Shown piece after piece: positions 1 through 8,235 of a stretch of DNA of 64,000 nt. The translations under genes and the position numbers were made by a program. Origin of the DNA: Xylophilus sp. Leaf220 (GTDB lineage: Bacteria; Pseudomonadota; Gammaproteobacteria; Burkholderiales; Burkholderiaceae_C); NCBI RefSeq assembly GCF_001421705.1, contig NZ_LMKO01000001.1, forward strand, positions 300,170-364,169, read 5' to 3'. The first letter of the stretch is position 1; each line of letters opens with the position of its first letter. A model generated the notes under the pieces. That model searched no databases, had not been told where the DNA came from, and saw nothing but the letters and a program-made list of their open reading frames with translations.

Positions 1-328
1 GCCAGCGCGTCGCGAAGGTCGGCACCGCCGCCAGGGCGATCGCACCGCCACGGCCCTGGCCGGCCATCAGGTCGAGGGTGTCGCGCTCCAGCCCCTGCAG
101 GCCGCGCGAGATCTGCTTCCAGTACTGGGCGCCGCCGGGCGTCAGCGCCACGCCGTGGCGGGTGCGGCGGAACAGGGCCACGCCCAGGTACGCTTCGAGC
201 GCCAGCACCTGGCGGGAGACGGCGCTCTGGGTGAGCGAGAGCTCTTCGGCGGCGCGGGTGTAGCTCTCGTGCCGCGCGGCGGCCTCGAAGCAGGCCAGCG
301 CCTGGGTGGAGGGGATACGGCGTCGCAT
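1..328 (-). CDS. LysR-family regulator, N-terminal part (probable GcdR), cut by window edge
   Basis: The first 109 codons of a LysR-type transcriptional regulator are visible; the rest lies outside the window. The start MRRRIPSTQALACFEAAARH leads into a classic N-terminal winged helix-turn-helix (RAAEELSLTQSAVSRQ at about 25-40, then LGVALFRRTRHGVALT), followed by the linker helix. It diverges from gcdH across a 206-bp gap. In Pseudomonas a divergent LysR protein, GcdR, activates gcdHG, so a glutarate-responsive activator is the natural inference. The effector-binding half cannot be seen, so the ligand is unproven. Confidence 0.88.
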   Translation of the reverse strand, partial: MRRRIPSTQALACFEAAARHESYTRAAEELSLTQSAVSRQVLALEAYLGVALFRRTRHGVALTPGGAQYWKQISRGLQGLERDTLDLMAGQGRGGAIALAAVPTFATRW

Positions 329-398
329 GCTGCAATGGAATCGTTGAAAGTCTGCCGAAGGCTGCCGAACGGAGCGCGAACCCGGTCAGACATTCCAT

Positions 399-422
399 GA
401 TCGCATACCTCGATGTGCAATC
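399..422. promoter_or_regulatory. Imperfect palindrome, candidate LysR operator for gcdH
   Basis: A 24-bp dyad with arms GATcGCAtA and TgTGCaATC lies between the divergent regulator and gcdH, 71 bp from the regulator start and 113 bp from gcdH. LysR proteins usually bind interrupted dyads of about this size in such gaps. Seen directly as a dyad; function inferred. Confidence 0.4.
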
Positions 423-534
423 CTCGTTTGCCGCGATACGCCTCCCGGACTAGCATCCAGGGGTGACGTTCCCGGCCCGCCGGCCGATGCGCCGTGCATG
501 GCGCCCGCCCCACCCGCTTCCTCAGGAGACCTCC

Positions 535-1734
535 ATGTCCAGCTCTTCCCGCGCCGCCTTCCAGTGGGCCGACCCGTTCCTGCTCGACCAGCAACTGACC
601 GACGACGAGCGGATGATCCGCGACGCCGCCGCGGCCTACTGCCAGGACAAGCTGGCCCCCCGCGTGCTGGAAGCCTTCCGCGACCAGAAGACCGACGTGG
701 CCATCTTCCGCGAGATGGGCGAGCTGGGCCTGCTGGGCCCGACGATTCCCGAGCAGTACGGCGGCCCGGGCCTCAACTACGTCGCCTACGGCCTGATCGC
801 CCGCGAGGTGGAGCGGGTCGATTCGGGCTACCGCTCGATGGCCAGCGTGCAGTCCTCGCTGGTGATGGTGCCGATCTACGAATTCGGCACCGAGGCACAG
901 AAGCAGAAGTTCCTGCCGAAGCTGGCCAGCGGCGAGTTCATCGGCTGCTTCGGCCTGACCGAGCCCGACCACGGCTCCGACCCCGGCAGCATGGCCTCGC
1001 GCGCCCGCAAGGTCGACGGCGGCTACAAGCTGTCGGGCAGCAAGATGTGGATCAGCAACAGCCCGATCGCCGACGTGTTCGTGGTCTGGGCCAAGGAAGT
1101 GGACGCCGCCGGCAACGTCGGCCCGATCCGCGGATTCGTGCTCGAGAAGGGCATGGCCGGCCTGAGCGCCCCCGCGATCCACGGCAAGGTGGGCCTGCGT
1201 GCCTCGATCACCGGCGAGATCGTGATGGACGGCGTGTTCTGCCCCGAAGAGAACGCTTTTCCCGAAGTGCAGGGCCTGAAGGGCCCATTCACCTGCCTCA
1301 ACAGCGCCCGCTACGGCATCTCGTGGGGTGCGATGGGCGCCGCCGAAGACTGCTGGCACCGTGCCCGCCAATACACGCTCGACCGCAAGCAGTTCGGCCG
1401 CCCGCTGGCCGGCACCCAGCTGATCCAGAAGAAGCTGGCCGACATGCAGACCGAGATTGCCCTCGGCCTGCAGGGCAGCCTGCGCCTGGGCCGGATGAAG
1501 GACGAGGGCACCGCCGCGGTCGAGATCACCTCGATCATGAAGCGCAACAACTGCGGCAAGGCGCTCGACATCGCCCGTCTGGCCCGCGACATGATGGGCG
1601 GCAACGGCATCAGCGACGAGTTCGGCGTGGCGCGCCATCTGGTGAACCTGGAAGTGGTCAACACCTACGAAGGCACGCACGACGTGCACGCGCTGATCCT
1701 GGGCCGGGCGCAGACCGGGATCGCGGCGTTTTAG
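535..1734 (+). CDS. gcdH: Glutaryl-CoA dehydrogenase
   Basis: FAD-dependent acyl-CoA dehydrogenase of 399 aa that oxidises and decarboxylates glutaryl-CoA to crotonyl-CoA in lysine, tryptophan and glutarate breakdown. The FAD/substrate loop [11 protein letters not shown] (141-151), substrate-binding Arg in SGYRS (R100) and catalytic Glu in NTYEGTHD (E379) are all present, as is the family-typical ending [12 protein letters not shown]. The ATG at 535 is chosen because AGGAG sits 6 bases upstream; an in-frame ATG at 463 lacks this and precedes the conserved region. The next gene on the same strand is a class III CoA-transferase, which fits a gcdHG pair. Confidence 0.95.
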   Translation: MSSSSRAAFQWADPFLLDQQLTDDERMIRDAAAAYCQDKLAPRVLEAFRDQKTDVAIFREMGELGLLGPTIPEQYGGPGLNYVAYGLIAREVERVDSGYRSMASVQSSLVMVPIYEFGTEAQKQKFLPKLASGEFIGCFGLTEPDHGSDPGSMASRARKVDGGYKLSGSKMWISNSPIADVFVVWAKEVDAAGNVGPIRGFVLEKGMAGLSAPAIHGKVGLRASITGEIVMDGVFCPEENAFPEVQGLKGPFTCLNSARYGISWGAMGAAEDCWHRARQYTLDRKQFGRPLAGTQLIQKKLADMQTEIALGLQGSLRLGRMKDEGTAAVEITSIMKRNNCGKALDIARLARDMMGGNGISDEFGVARHLVNLEVVNTYEGTHDVHALILGRAQTGIAAF

Positions 1735-1738
1735 CAAA

Positions 1739-1819
1739 CCCCCAGGCTGCGCGCTGCGCGTCTTCGCCTACCCCCTTGCAGGGGGCACCGCTGGCGGACC
1801 GGCGGAGCCGGATCCGCGG
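1739..1819 (+). repeat. Post-stop GC-rich repeat, copy A
   Basis: This copy begins four bases after the gcdH stop. It has the order CCCCCAGGCTGCGC, TCTTCGCC, CCCCCTTGCAGGGGG and ends GCGGAGCCGGATCCGCGG. The C-run/G-run forms a short hairpin. It is followed at once by copy B. Related copies follow eno and the second EAL-HDOD gene, always in the orientation of the upstream gene, which suggests a terminator-like or 3'-end role. Confidence 0.8.
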
Positions 1820-1834
1820 CAGTCGCTGGGCCAA

Positions 1835-1906
1835 CCCCAGCCCGCGCGCTTCGGCAACCCCTTTGCAGGGGGCGATGCCTGCGGCCCGGCGGAGCCGGAT
1901 CCGCGG
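1835..1906 (+). repeat. Post-stop GC-rich repeat, copy B (tandem with A)
   Basis: A second, shorter unit of the same family: CCCCAGCCCGCGCGCTTCGG, then CCCCTTTGCAGGGGG, ending GGCGGAGCCGGATCCGCGG. Its last 19 bases are almost identical to copy A. The tandem pair fills most of the 271-bp gap between gcdH and the CoA-transferase gene. Confidence 0.75.
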
Positions 1907-2005
1907 TAACCCTGAAATTAGCCGGTCCGATCGCGATTGGTGCGGCCGGACTACGAAGACAAACCTGATGCAGCGAGGCGCCGATGCGCGGCGCGGGAGA
2001 TGGGC

Positions 2006-3247
2006 ATGACGATGCAGAACGCCGGCGCACTGGCCGGGCTCAAGGTACTGGACCTTTCGCGGGTGCTGGCCGGGCCGTGGTGCACCCAGACGCTGGCCGA
2101 CCTGGGTGCGGACGTGGTCAAGATCGAGCGGCCGGGCGCGGGCGACGATACGCGGCAATGGGGCCCGCCGTTCCTGAAGGACGCGGCGGGCAACGACACC
2201 GACCAGGCGGCGTACTTCGCCTGCTGCAACCGCAACAAGCGCTCGGTCACGGTGGACATGGCCACGCCCGACGGGCAGGCGCTGCTGCAGCGGATGGCCG
2301 CGGGCAGCGACGTGGTGGTGGAGAACTTCAAGGTGGGCGGGCTGCGGGCGTACGGGCTCGACTACGAGAGCCTCAAGGCCGCCAATCCGCGGCTCATCTA
2401 CTGCTCGATCACCGGCTTCGGCCAGGACGGGCCGTATGCCAAGCGCGCCGGCTACGACCTGATGGTGCAGGCGATGAGCGGCATGATGAGCATCACCGGC
2501 CGGGCCGACGGCACGCCCGGCGGCGGGCCGCAGCGCGTCGGCGTGGCATTGACCGACACCTTCACCGGCATGTACGCCGCCACCGCCATCCTGGCCGCGC
2601 TGCAGGCGCGCCACCAGACCGGCCGCGGCCAGTACATCGACATGTCGCTGCTCGACGTGGGCATGGCGCTGCTCGCCAACCAGACCACCGGCTATCTCAA
2701 TAGCGGCACCGTGCCGCAGCGCCAGGGCAATACCCACCCGAGCCTCGCGCCGTACCAGGATTTCCCCACGGCCGACGGCTCGATGCTGCTGGCCATCGGC
2801 AACGACGGCCAGTTCGGACGCTTCTGCGCCGCAGTCGGGCGGCCGGAATGGAGCGCCGATCCGCGCTACGCCAGCAACACGCTGCGGGTGCGCAACCGCG
2901 AAACGCTGATCCCCGCGATGGAAGAGCTCACCCGTGGCCGCTCCACCGCCGACTGGATCGCCCTGCTGGAAAACAAGGCTGTTCCCTGCGGCCCTATCAA
3001 CGACATCGCCCAGGCGTTCGACGACCCGCAGGTGCAGGCACGGGGCCTGGCGATCGACCTGCCCCGGTCGGCCGGCGACGGCATCGACACGATCCGCGGC
3101 GTGGCCAGCCCGCTGCGGCTGTCGGAGCATCCGCCGGTGTTGCGCCACGCCCCGCCAGCGCTGGGCCAGCACACCGACGAGGTGCTGGCGGAATGGGGCG
3201 TGCCGGAAGCCGAACGGGTGCGTCTGCGGTCTGCCGGCGTCCTGTAG
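2006..3247 (+). CDS. Class III (CaiB/BaiF) CoA-transferase, probable glutarate CoA-transferase
   Basis: A 413-aa family III CoA-transferase that moves CoA between acyl-CoA and free acid. The N-terminal LDLSRVLAGPWCTQTLADLGADVVKIE block and the GRADG/PGGGPQRVG loops are typical. The probable nucleophilic Asp is in IDMSLLDVGM, near residue 217. Next to gcdH and a divergent LysR gene, the likely reaction is succinyl-CoA plus glutarate giving glutaryl-CoA (GcdG); substrate is inferred from context. The start at 2006 has GGGAG six bases upstream; ATGs at 2000 and 2012 are alternatives. The family is broad, so another dicarboxylate is possible. Confidence 0.85.
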   Translation: MTMQNAGALAGLKVLDLSRVLAGPWCTQTLADLGADVVKIERPGAGDDTRQWGPPFLKDAAGNDTDQAAYFACCNRNKRSVTVDMATPDGQALLQRMAAGSDVVVENFKVGGLRAYGLDYESLKAANPRLIYCSITGFGQDGPYAKRAGYDLMVQAMSGMMSITGRADGTPGGGPQRVGVALTDTFTGMYAATAILAALQARHQTGRGQYIDMSLLDVGMALLANQTTGYLNSGTVPQRQGNTHPSLAPYQDFPTADGSMLLAIGNDGQFGRFCAAVGRPEWSADPRYASNTLRVRNRETLIPAMEELTRGRSTADWIALLENKAVPCGPINDIAQAFDDPQVQARGLAIDLPRSAGDGIDTIRGVASPLRLSEHPPVLRHAPPALGQHTDEVLAEWGVPEAERVRLRSAGVL

Positions 3248-3389
3248 CGGCCTGGCGCCGGCGTGCTGGTGGCGTAGGCCGGCTCCTGCACGGATATGCC
3301 CCACCGGCCCCTGCCGTGCCCGGGTGAAAAGGCCTACAACGGTATTCCTTGGGTTGCACGGCGTGCACCCGCATCGAAAAGGAACCGCC

Positions 3390-3704
3390 ATGAATCGCCT
3401 GTCTTCCACCCTGTACACGTCCCTGCTGGGTGCAGCGGCGTGCGTGATGATGGCCACCACCCCCGCTGCGATGGCCCAATTGCCGGATGTCAACTCCGGC
3501 GACCAGTGGGACAAACTGCACAACCAGTCGCAAACGCAGCGGCAGGTCGACCGGGTCAAGAAGGACGACTGGCGGGCAACACGCGAACGCTCCCGCGAAT
3601 CCCGCGACTGGCGGCCCGAGAGCGATGGCCGCAACGGCCGCCGGGTCGACAACGACCGGAGCGCCGTGGATTGGCTGGACCGGGAACGGCGGCGGCGCGA
3701 CTGA
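3390..3704 (+). CDS. Small secreted basic protein, unknown function
   Basis: A 104-aa protein with a Sec signal peptide (residues 1-29, cleavage after AAMA before Q30). The mature part is extremely charged: QSQTQRQVDRVKKDDW, then many Arg and Asp residues, ending DRERRRRD. No domain is recognised. The ATG has AAAAGGA 7 bases upstream. It stands alone downstream of the CoA-transferase, and the next gene is convergent. Probably a periplasmic polyampholyte; I do not assign a role. Confidence 0.72.
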   Translation: MNRLSSTLYTSLLGAAACVMMATTPAAMAQLPDVNSGDQWDKLHNQSQTQRQVDRVKKDDWRATRERSRESRDWRPESDGRNGRRVDNDRSAVDWLDRERRRRD

Positions 3705-3720
3705 GCGCCCCCGTTTGACT

Positions 3721-4629
3721 TCAGGGCGCGGCGCGTAGCCCTTCGACGATGGTCGGGTAGCGCAACTTCGAGCGGAGTTCGTTCTTCAGCCTGTCGTTCA
3801 CCAGCCGGCGCGATTCGCTGAGGAAGCTCATCTGCATCGCGGTCAACTGCTGCTCGGCCTCTTGGCGGCTGATACGGACCGGTCGCGGCAAGCGGTAGAG
3901 ATCGGCCGCATGGTCCATGTAGTCGGCCATCGTCAGATCGGTATCGTCACTCGCGTGGTAGACCCGCTGCGCTGCACCCCTCCACAGCGCCGTGCAGCAG
4001 GCACGGGCCAGATCGTCGGCATGGATGTGGTTGGTGTAGACGTCGTCCTCGGCGCGCAACACGGGCGTTCCGCGCTGCAGGCGATCCCGGGGCGTGCCGC
4101 CCTCCCGGTCCGGCGCATAGATGCCTGGGATGCGGAGGATGCTCGCTCGGCTTCCACGTCCGAAAAGTCGCACATGGTCTTCGGCATCGACCCGGCGGTA
4201 GGCCCGGGCATTGCGGGGTGCGACGGTTCTGGTTTCGGAGACCTCCGCCCCGCCGCAGTCGCCGTAGACGCCGGTCGTGGAGCCGTACACCAGCCCCAGC
4301 GGCCGAGGTCCGGCCGCCAGGGCATGCATCAAGGCGCGGGTACGCGGATCGGCGTGCGGATCGGCCGCTGCACCGTCGCGCGGTGGCGGCGCCAGGTGCA
4401 GCACCCGGTGCCCCAGCCCGGCCAGCCGCCGCAGGCTGGCCGCGTCGTCGAGGTCGCCGCGCAAGGGCACGATGCCCCGCAACCGCAACTCGGCGATGCG
4501 GTCGGGCGACGAGGTCAGGGCGAGCAGCCGCACCCTCGGTGCCAGCAGGCCCGCGGTCCGCAAGCCGACATCGCCGCAGCCGACGATCAGCACCCGCGTT
4601 CGGCGAAAACGGGCTGGCAGGGCACCCAT
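3721..4629 (-). CDS. NAD(P)-dependent SDR-type epimerase/dehydratase-like protein
   Basis: A 302-aa extended-SDR protein. The N-terminal Rossmann motif is VLIVGCGDVGLR (GxGxxG at 17-22), and GSTTGVYGDCGG is the region carrying the family Ser/Thr and Tyr. It resembles the YeeZ-like group of uncharacterised SDRs. The frame stays open upstream into the divergent gene, so the start MGALPARFRR is chosen; it leaves 79 bases to the neighbour's start. Substrate unknown. Confidence 0.82.
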   Translation of the reverse strand: MGALPARFRRTRVLIVGCGDVGLRTAGLLAPRVRLLALTSSPDRIAELRLRGIVPLRGDLDDAASLRRLAGLGHRVLHLAPPPRDGAAADPHADPRTRALMHALAAGPRPLGLVYGSTTGVYGDCGGAEVSETRTVAPRNARAYRRVDAEDHVRLFGRGSRASILRIPGIYAPDREGGTPRDRLQRGTPVLRAEDDVYTNHIHADDLARACCTALWRGAAQRVYHASDDTDLTMADYMDHAADLYRLPRPVRISRQEAEQQLTAMQMSFLSESRRLVNDRLKNELRSKLRYPTIVEGLRAAP

Positions 4630-4708
4630 CGGGATGCGGGAGGGGCTCGGGTTTGCGGGCAAAATCGAAGGCTGTAGGAAAGAAGAAGACTTCCAAGGAT
4701 AACGAGCG

Positions 4709-5749
4709 ATGAGTTTCACCATTTCCGTACAGCCCAGCGGGCGTTCTTTCACCACCCAACCCGACGAAGCCATCCTGACCGCGGCGATCCGCCAGGGCAT
4801 CGGCCTGCCCTATGGTTGCAAGGACGGCGCCTGCGGCTCGTGCAAGTGCCGCAAGCTCGCAGGCACCGTCGTCCACGGGGAGCACCAGAGCAAGGCCCTG
4901 TCGGCCGACGAGGAAGCCCAGGGCTTAGTCCTGACCTGCCGGGCGGTGCCGCAGACCGACGTGGTGCTGGAATCGCGCCAGGTCACCGACGAGAGCGCGT
5001 TCCCGGTCCGCAAGATGCCGGTCCGGGTGTCGTCCCTGGAGCGGAAATCGCACGACGTCATGCTGCTGCGTTTGCAATTGCCTGCCACCGAACACCTGCG
5101 CTACCACGCCGGCCAGTACATCGAGTTCATCCTGCGCGACGGCAGCCGCCGCGCATACTCGATGGCCACCGCGCCCCACCGGCAGGAAGAAAGCGGGCCC
5201 AGCGCGGAATTGCACATCCGCCACATGCCCGGCGGCAAGTTCACCGACCATGTGTTCGGTGCGATGAAGGAAAAGGACATCCTGCGCTGCGAAGGCCCGT
5301 TCGGCAGTTTCTTCCTGCGGGAAGACTCGGGCAAGCCGATCGTGCTGCTGGCGTCGGGCACCGGCTTCGCACCGGTCAAGGCCCTGATCGAGCGGATCCA
5401 GTTCAAGGCGCTCGACCGACCCGTCACCCTGTACTGGGGCGGGCGCCGCCCGGGCGACCTGTACCTGCACGACTGGGTGCAGCAAAAGGCGGCCGAACTG
5501 CCGCAGCTGACCTATGTGCCCGTCGTCTCGCACGCCTTGCCCGAGGACGCCTGGACCGGCCGGACCGGCTTCGTCCACCAGGCGGTGCTGGACGATTTCG
5601 CCGATCTTTCAGGCCACCAGGTGTATGCCTGCGGCGCACCGATCGTGGTCGAATCGGCGCAGAAAGCGTATGTGGAAGAGCGAGGACTGCCGGCGGAGGA
5701 ATTTTTCGCCGATGCGTTCACCAGCGAAGCGGACAAACACGGCGCATGA
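4709..5749 (+). CDS. Ferredoxin-type 2Fe-2S / FAD / NAD reductase (CDP-6-deoxyglucoseen reductase-like)
   Basis: A 346-aa flavin reductase with three modules. A plant-type 2Fe-2S ferredoxin domain comes first (cysteines 37, 42 and 45 in GCKDGACGSCKC, fourth at C77). An FAD domain follows with RAYSMA at 148-153. The NAD domain has LLASGTGFAPVKAL at about 213-226. This order is that of AscD/RfbI-like reductases and of reductase components of oxygenases. No sugar-biosynthesis or oxygenase partner is nearby, so the electron acceptor is unknown. A GATAACGAG stretch before the ATG gives only a weak ribosome site. A long hairpin follows the stop. Confidence 0.88.
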   Translation: MSFTISVQPSGRSFTTQPDEAILTAAIRQGIGLPYGCKDGACGSCKCRKLAGTVVHGEHQSKALSADEEAQGLVLTCRAVPQTDVVLESRQVTDESAFPVRKMPVRVSSLERKSHDVMLLRLQLPATEHLRYHAGQYIEFILRDGSRRAYSMATAPHRQEESGPSAELHIRHMPGGKFTDHVFGAMKEKDILRCEGPFGSFFLREDSGKPIVLLASGTGFAPVKALIERIQFKALDRPVTLYWGGRRPGDLYLHDWVQQKAAELPQLTYVPVVSHALPEDAWTGRTGFVHQAVLDDFADLSGHQVYACGAPIVVESAQKAYVEERGLPAEEFFADAFTSEADKHGA

Positions 5750-5779
5750 AGGCGTCGCGCCTTCGACAAAAATAGCATT

Positions 5780-5833
5780 CAAATAAGAAAATCCGCCATG
5801 TAGGTTCACCTGCATGGCGGATTTTCTTATTTG
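5780..5833. terminator. Long near-perfect bidirectional hairpin terminator
   Basis: The arms 5780-5804 and 5809-5833 pair at every position (one G-T wobble) around a TTCA loop, giving a 25-bp stem. The stem base is A-rich on the left and T-rich on the right, so each strand ends in a U-rich run. It lies between convergent genes (the reductase and a lipoprotein gene). Confidence 0.85.
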
Positions 5834-5941
5834 GCATGCGAGCAGTGCAGTAATCATGCACAGACCCGAATACCTCGACGTATGGGGCCGACGCTCGCCG
5901 GAGATTCTTCTGCCGAACGAAGCCTGTGGCCCCCTGCGTGA

Positions 5942-6283
5942 TTACTTCTTTGCTGCTTCCGCAGCGGCGTCCGCAGCCTTCTTGGCCGCTTCGTTCGCGG
6001 CGTCGGCTGCCGCATTGGCGCTGCTAGCAGCGCCAGCCGCGTTGTTGGCTGCGTTGGCGGCATCGGTCGCCGCACCGGTGGCGGCGGGCGTGGTCGTATC
6101 GGCAGGTGCCGAGGTCGCAGGGCCGGGACCGACGGCAGAACCAGGCACGGGCGCCGCGGTGGAAGGTGGCGCTGGCGCCTGCAGCGGCGCTGGTGCCGGA
6201 ACGGCGACCGGCTCTTCCTTCTTGCCGCAGGCCGCCAATGCGACGGCCGATACCAAACCTGCCAAAACGAGGGAATTTCTCAT
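5942..6283 (-). CDS. Alanine-rich small lipoprotein
   Basis: A 113-aa predicted outer-membrane or periplasmic lipoprotein. MRNSLVLAGLVSAVALAAC is a lipoprotein signal with lipobox L-A-A-C. A Pro/Ala-rich linker (about 25-70) follows, then a C-terminal half built of Ala-rich segments with AAD, AAN and AAKK repeats, likely a continuous amphipathic helix. The ATG at 6283 is preferred over one 7 codons upstream because AAGGA lies 9 bases before it. Composition resembles small Ala/Lys-rich envelope proteins; no specific function is claimed. Confidence 0.8.
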   Translation of the reverse strand: MRNSLVLAGLVSAVALAACGKKEEPVAVPAPAPLQAPAPPSTAAPVPGSAVGPGPATSAPADTTTPAATGAATDAANAANNAAGAASSANAAADAANEAAKKAADAAAEAAKK

Positions 6284-6358
6284 GATTTTCGAGTCCTTAT
6301 CCATTTGGATTTATCAATCGCACGAGCGGAGTGACCGGCTTCTGCGATGTGGAAATTC

Positions 6359-6364
6359 ATTGTA
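6359..6364 (-). promoter_or_regulatory. Possible -10 box (TACAAT) for the Ala-rich lipoprotein
   Basis: On the minus strand the hexamer TACAAT lies about 75 bases upstream of the lipoprotein start. No good -35 is visible at 16-18 bases, so this is tentative. Confidence 0.3.
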
Positions 6365-6483
6365 GGGGTGTGCTCACGCGACGAGGTTAAGGAGGTGCGT
6401 TCCATTTCATCCAAACGTAACAGCGCAGATGCGATGGATGCGCGCAACCTACGTCGGCCGCATGCCCTGTCCGCTGCGCCGTG

Positions 6484-7605
6484 TCAGGACGCTTGGTGCA
6501 GCCACCCGTCCTCGCACCAGTCGGCCAGAAGCTCGCGTGCCCCGGCGCTCGCCTTGGCCACGTCCGCGGCATCGAGCCGCCGCTGGTCCGCCAGCTTATG
6601 CATCAGCCGCGCGTCGCGACCGCCGGCGAGAAAACTTTCTCCGTTGATGAAGACGTGGCGAGCGTCGTAGAGCATGCGGGTGCGCCTGTCGAGCTGGACA
6701 GCGCTGTCCGGATCGAACGCCGTGCCTTCGTCGAACCAGACCTGCGGCTTCAGCTCGGTCAGGTACTCGCCCAGGGCGCAGGCGACCGCGTCGCCGTCCT
6801 GCAGCAACTCGGAGACGGCGGCGCGGGCGAAATGCTCCATCTCCGCAGGAATGGCGCCGGTGTAGGCGACGGCGGGTTGCCGCGGATCGGCATACAGCGC
6901 GTCGTTGTCGTCGGCGGCGTGCTCGGCCATGCGCTGCAGGATGTCCTGTGCCAGTTCGCCGCGCCGCGGGGCGCGAAACCCGATGGAGCAGGTCATGCAC
7001 TCGCCCTCGGCGATGCCGTCGTGCGCGTAGCGCGGCGGCAGGTACAGCATGTCGCCCGGCTCCAGCACGAACTCTTGCTCGGGCTCGAAACGGGCCAGCA
7101 CCTTCAGCGGCACGTCGTCCCGCAGCGACAGGTCTTTCTGCTTGCCGATGCGCCACCGCCGCCTGCCGTGGGTCTGCAGCAGAAAGACGTCGTAGCTGTC
7201 GAAGTGCGGCCCCACCCCGCCGCCGTCGGTGGCGAAGCTCACCATCACATCGTCCAGCCGCGCAGCCGGCAGGAAGCCGAACGCCTTCAGCAGGCCATGG
7301 GCGCCGTCGTGGTGCAGGTCGAGGCCCTGCACCAGCAAGGTCCAGCGGGGCTGGTTCAACGACGGCAGTGCGCGGCGGGGCAGGGGCCCGTGCCGCATCT
7401 TCCAGCCATCGCCCTCGCCGACGATGAGGCGCGATTCGACATCGTCGCGTGCAGCCATCGCCAACAGGTCGGCGCGCGCGGGCAGCAGATCGCCGGGCGA
7501 GGCGATGGCGCCCCGCACCAGCAAGGGCTTTTTCTGCCAGTGGCGGCGCATGAAGGTGTCGGCGCTGAGGCCGCCGAGAAGCGGTAGCGGCAAGGAGGTA
7601 TCCAT
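6484..7605 (-). CDS. roxA: JmjC/cupin ribosomal oxygenase (RoxA/YcfD, uL16 arginine hydroxylase family)
   Basis: A 373-aa Fe(II)/2-oxoglutarate oxygenase of the YcfD/ROX family, which hydroxylates an arginine in ribosomal protein uL16. The metal triad is visible as HFD (H134, D136) and a distal His in PPRYAHDG (H195). WQKKPLLVRG near the N-terminus and the LEPGDMLYLPP strand are family hallmarks. The ATG at 7605 follows the GGTATCC context, and the frame upstream runs into the divergent slyD-like gene, only 39 bp away. E. coli YcfD is also about 373 aa. Confidence 0.92.
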   Translation of the reverse strand: MDTSLPLPLLGGLSADTFMRRHWQKKPLLVRGAIASPGDLLPARADLLAMAARDDVESRLIVGEGDGWKMRHGPLPRRALPSLNQPRWTLLVQGLDLHHDGAHGLLKAFGFLPAARLDDVMVSFATDGGGVGPHFDSYDVFLLQTHGRRRWRIGKQKDLSLRDDVPLKVLARFEPEQEFVLEPGDMLYLPPRYAHDGIAEGECMTCSIGFRAPRRGELAQDILQRMAEHAADDNDALYADPRQPAVAYTGAIPAEMEHFARAAVSELLQDGDAVACALGEYLTELKPQVWFDEGTAFDPDSAVQLDRRTRMLYDARHVFINGESFLAGGRDARLMHKLADQRRLDAADVAKASAGARELLADWCEDGWLHQAS

Positions 7606-7644
7606 GGGGAGGAACAGACAGAGTCGAACTGCGACAATTCTCGT

Positions 7645-8169
7645 ATGGAAATAATCCCTCAATGCGTGGTCGCACTGACCTGGAACCTGACCGACACCCT
7701 GGGCGAAGAACTCGACGTCCTCGACGAGCCCGTCGAATTCCTTTTGGGAGGCGACGACCTGCTGGCGCCGATCGAGCTTGCGCTGCAAGGCCATGTCGCC
7801 GGCGACAAGCTCGCGCTGCAGATCGAGCCCGAGGAAGGCTTCGGCGATTTCAACGACCGCCTGCTGTTCCTGGAGCCGCGCAAGCTGTTCCCGCCCGACC
7901 TGGAGGAAGGCATGACCTTCGAAGGTCACGCGCTGCCGAAGGGCACCAACCCCGAGGCACCGAAGGATGCGCTCTACACCGTCTCGGAGATCTATCCCGA
8001 GCATGTGGTGCTGGACGGCAACCATCCGCTCGCCGGCATCGCCATCCGCATCCACCTGACGGTCGACAGCGTGCGCGAGGCCACCGAGGACGAGATCGGC
8101 CGCGGCACGCTCGGCACCGGCTTCTTCCGCATCCAGACCCAGGCGCCCGGCAGCGAAAGCCTGCACTAG
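7645..8169 (+). CDS. FKBP-type peptidyl-prolyl isomerase, SlyD-like
   Basis: A 174-aa SlyD-group prolyl isomerase/chaperone. The FKBP half-barrel is interrupted by the insert-in-flap domain (residues about 70-125, beginning EPEEGFGDFNDRLLF). HPLAGIAIRIHLTV is the typical closing strand (NHPLAGKxL in SlyD). It has no His-rich metal-binding tail, unlike E. coli SlyD. No Shine-Dalgarno motif precedes the ATG; a weak -10-like GACAAT ends 6 bases upstream. A strong hairpin follows 15 bases after the stop. Confidence 0.9.
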   Translation: MEIIPQCVVALTWNLTDTLGEELDVLDEPVEFLLGGDDLLAPIELALQGHVAGDKLALQIEPEEGFGDFNDRLLFLEPRKLFPPDLEEGMTFEGHALPKGTNPEAPKDALYTVSEIYPEHVVLDGNHPLAGIAIRIHLTVDSVREATEDEIGRGTLGTGFFRIQTQAPGSESLH

Positions 8170-8183
8170 CGCTTGCGGGCCCG

Positions 8184-8223
8184 CCCAGCAAAACGGCTGC
8201 CCGAAGGCAGCCGTTTTGCTGGG
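8184..8223. terminator. Bidirectional rho-independent terminator
   Basis: A perfect 18-bp stem (8184-8201 with 8206-8223) closes a CGAA tetraloop. The arms contain AAAAC and GTTTT near the middle rather than a separate U-run. It lies between the convergent slyD-like and glycine-zipper lipoprotein genes, 12 bases from the latter's stop. Confidence 0.85.
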
Positions 8224-8235
8224 TGCGAGAAATGG

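Noticed and set aside
142-1737. Long open frame on the minus strand opposite gcdH
   Set aside because: It is the antisense of a clear acyl-CoA dehydrogenase. Its His/Arg/Ala-rich translation is what GC-rich codon bias gives on the opposite strand.
1658-3652. 664-codon open frame antisense to the CoA-transferase gene
   Set aside because: It has no recognisable domain, and the plus strand has a complete enzyme with conserved blocks.
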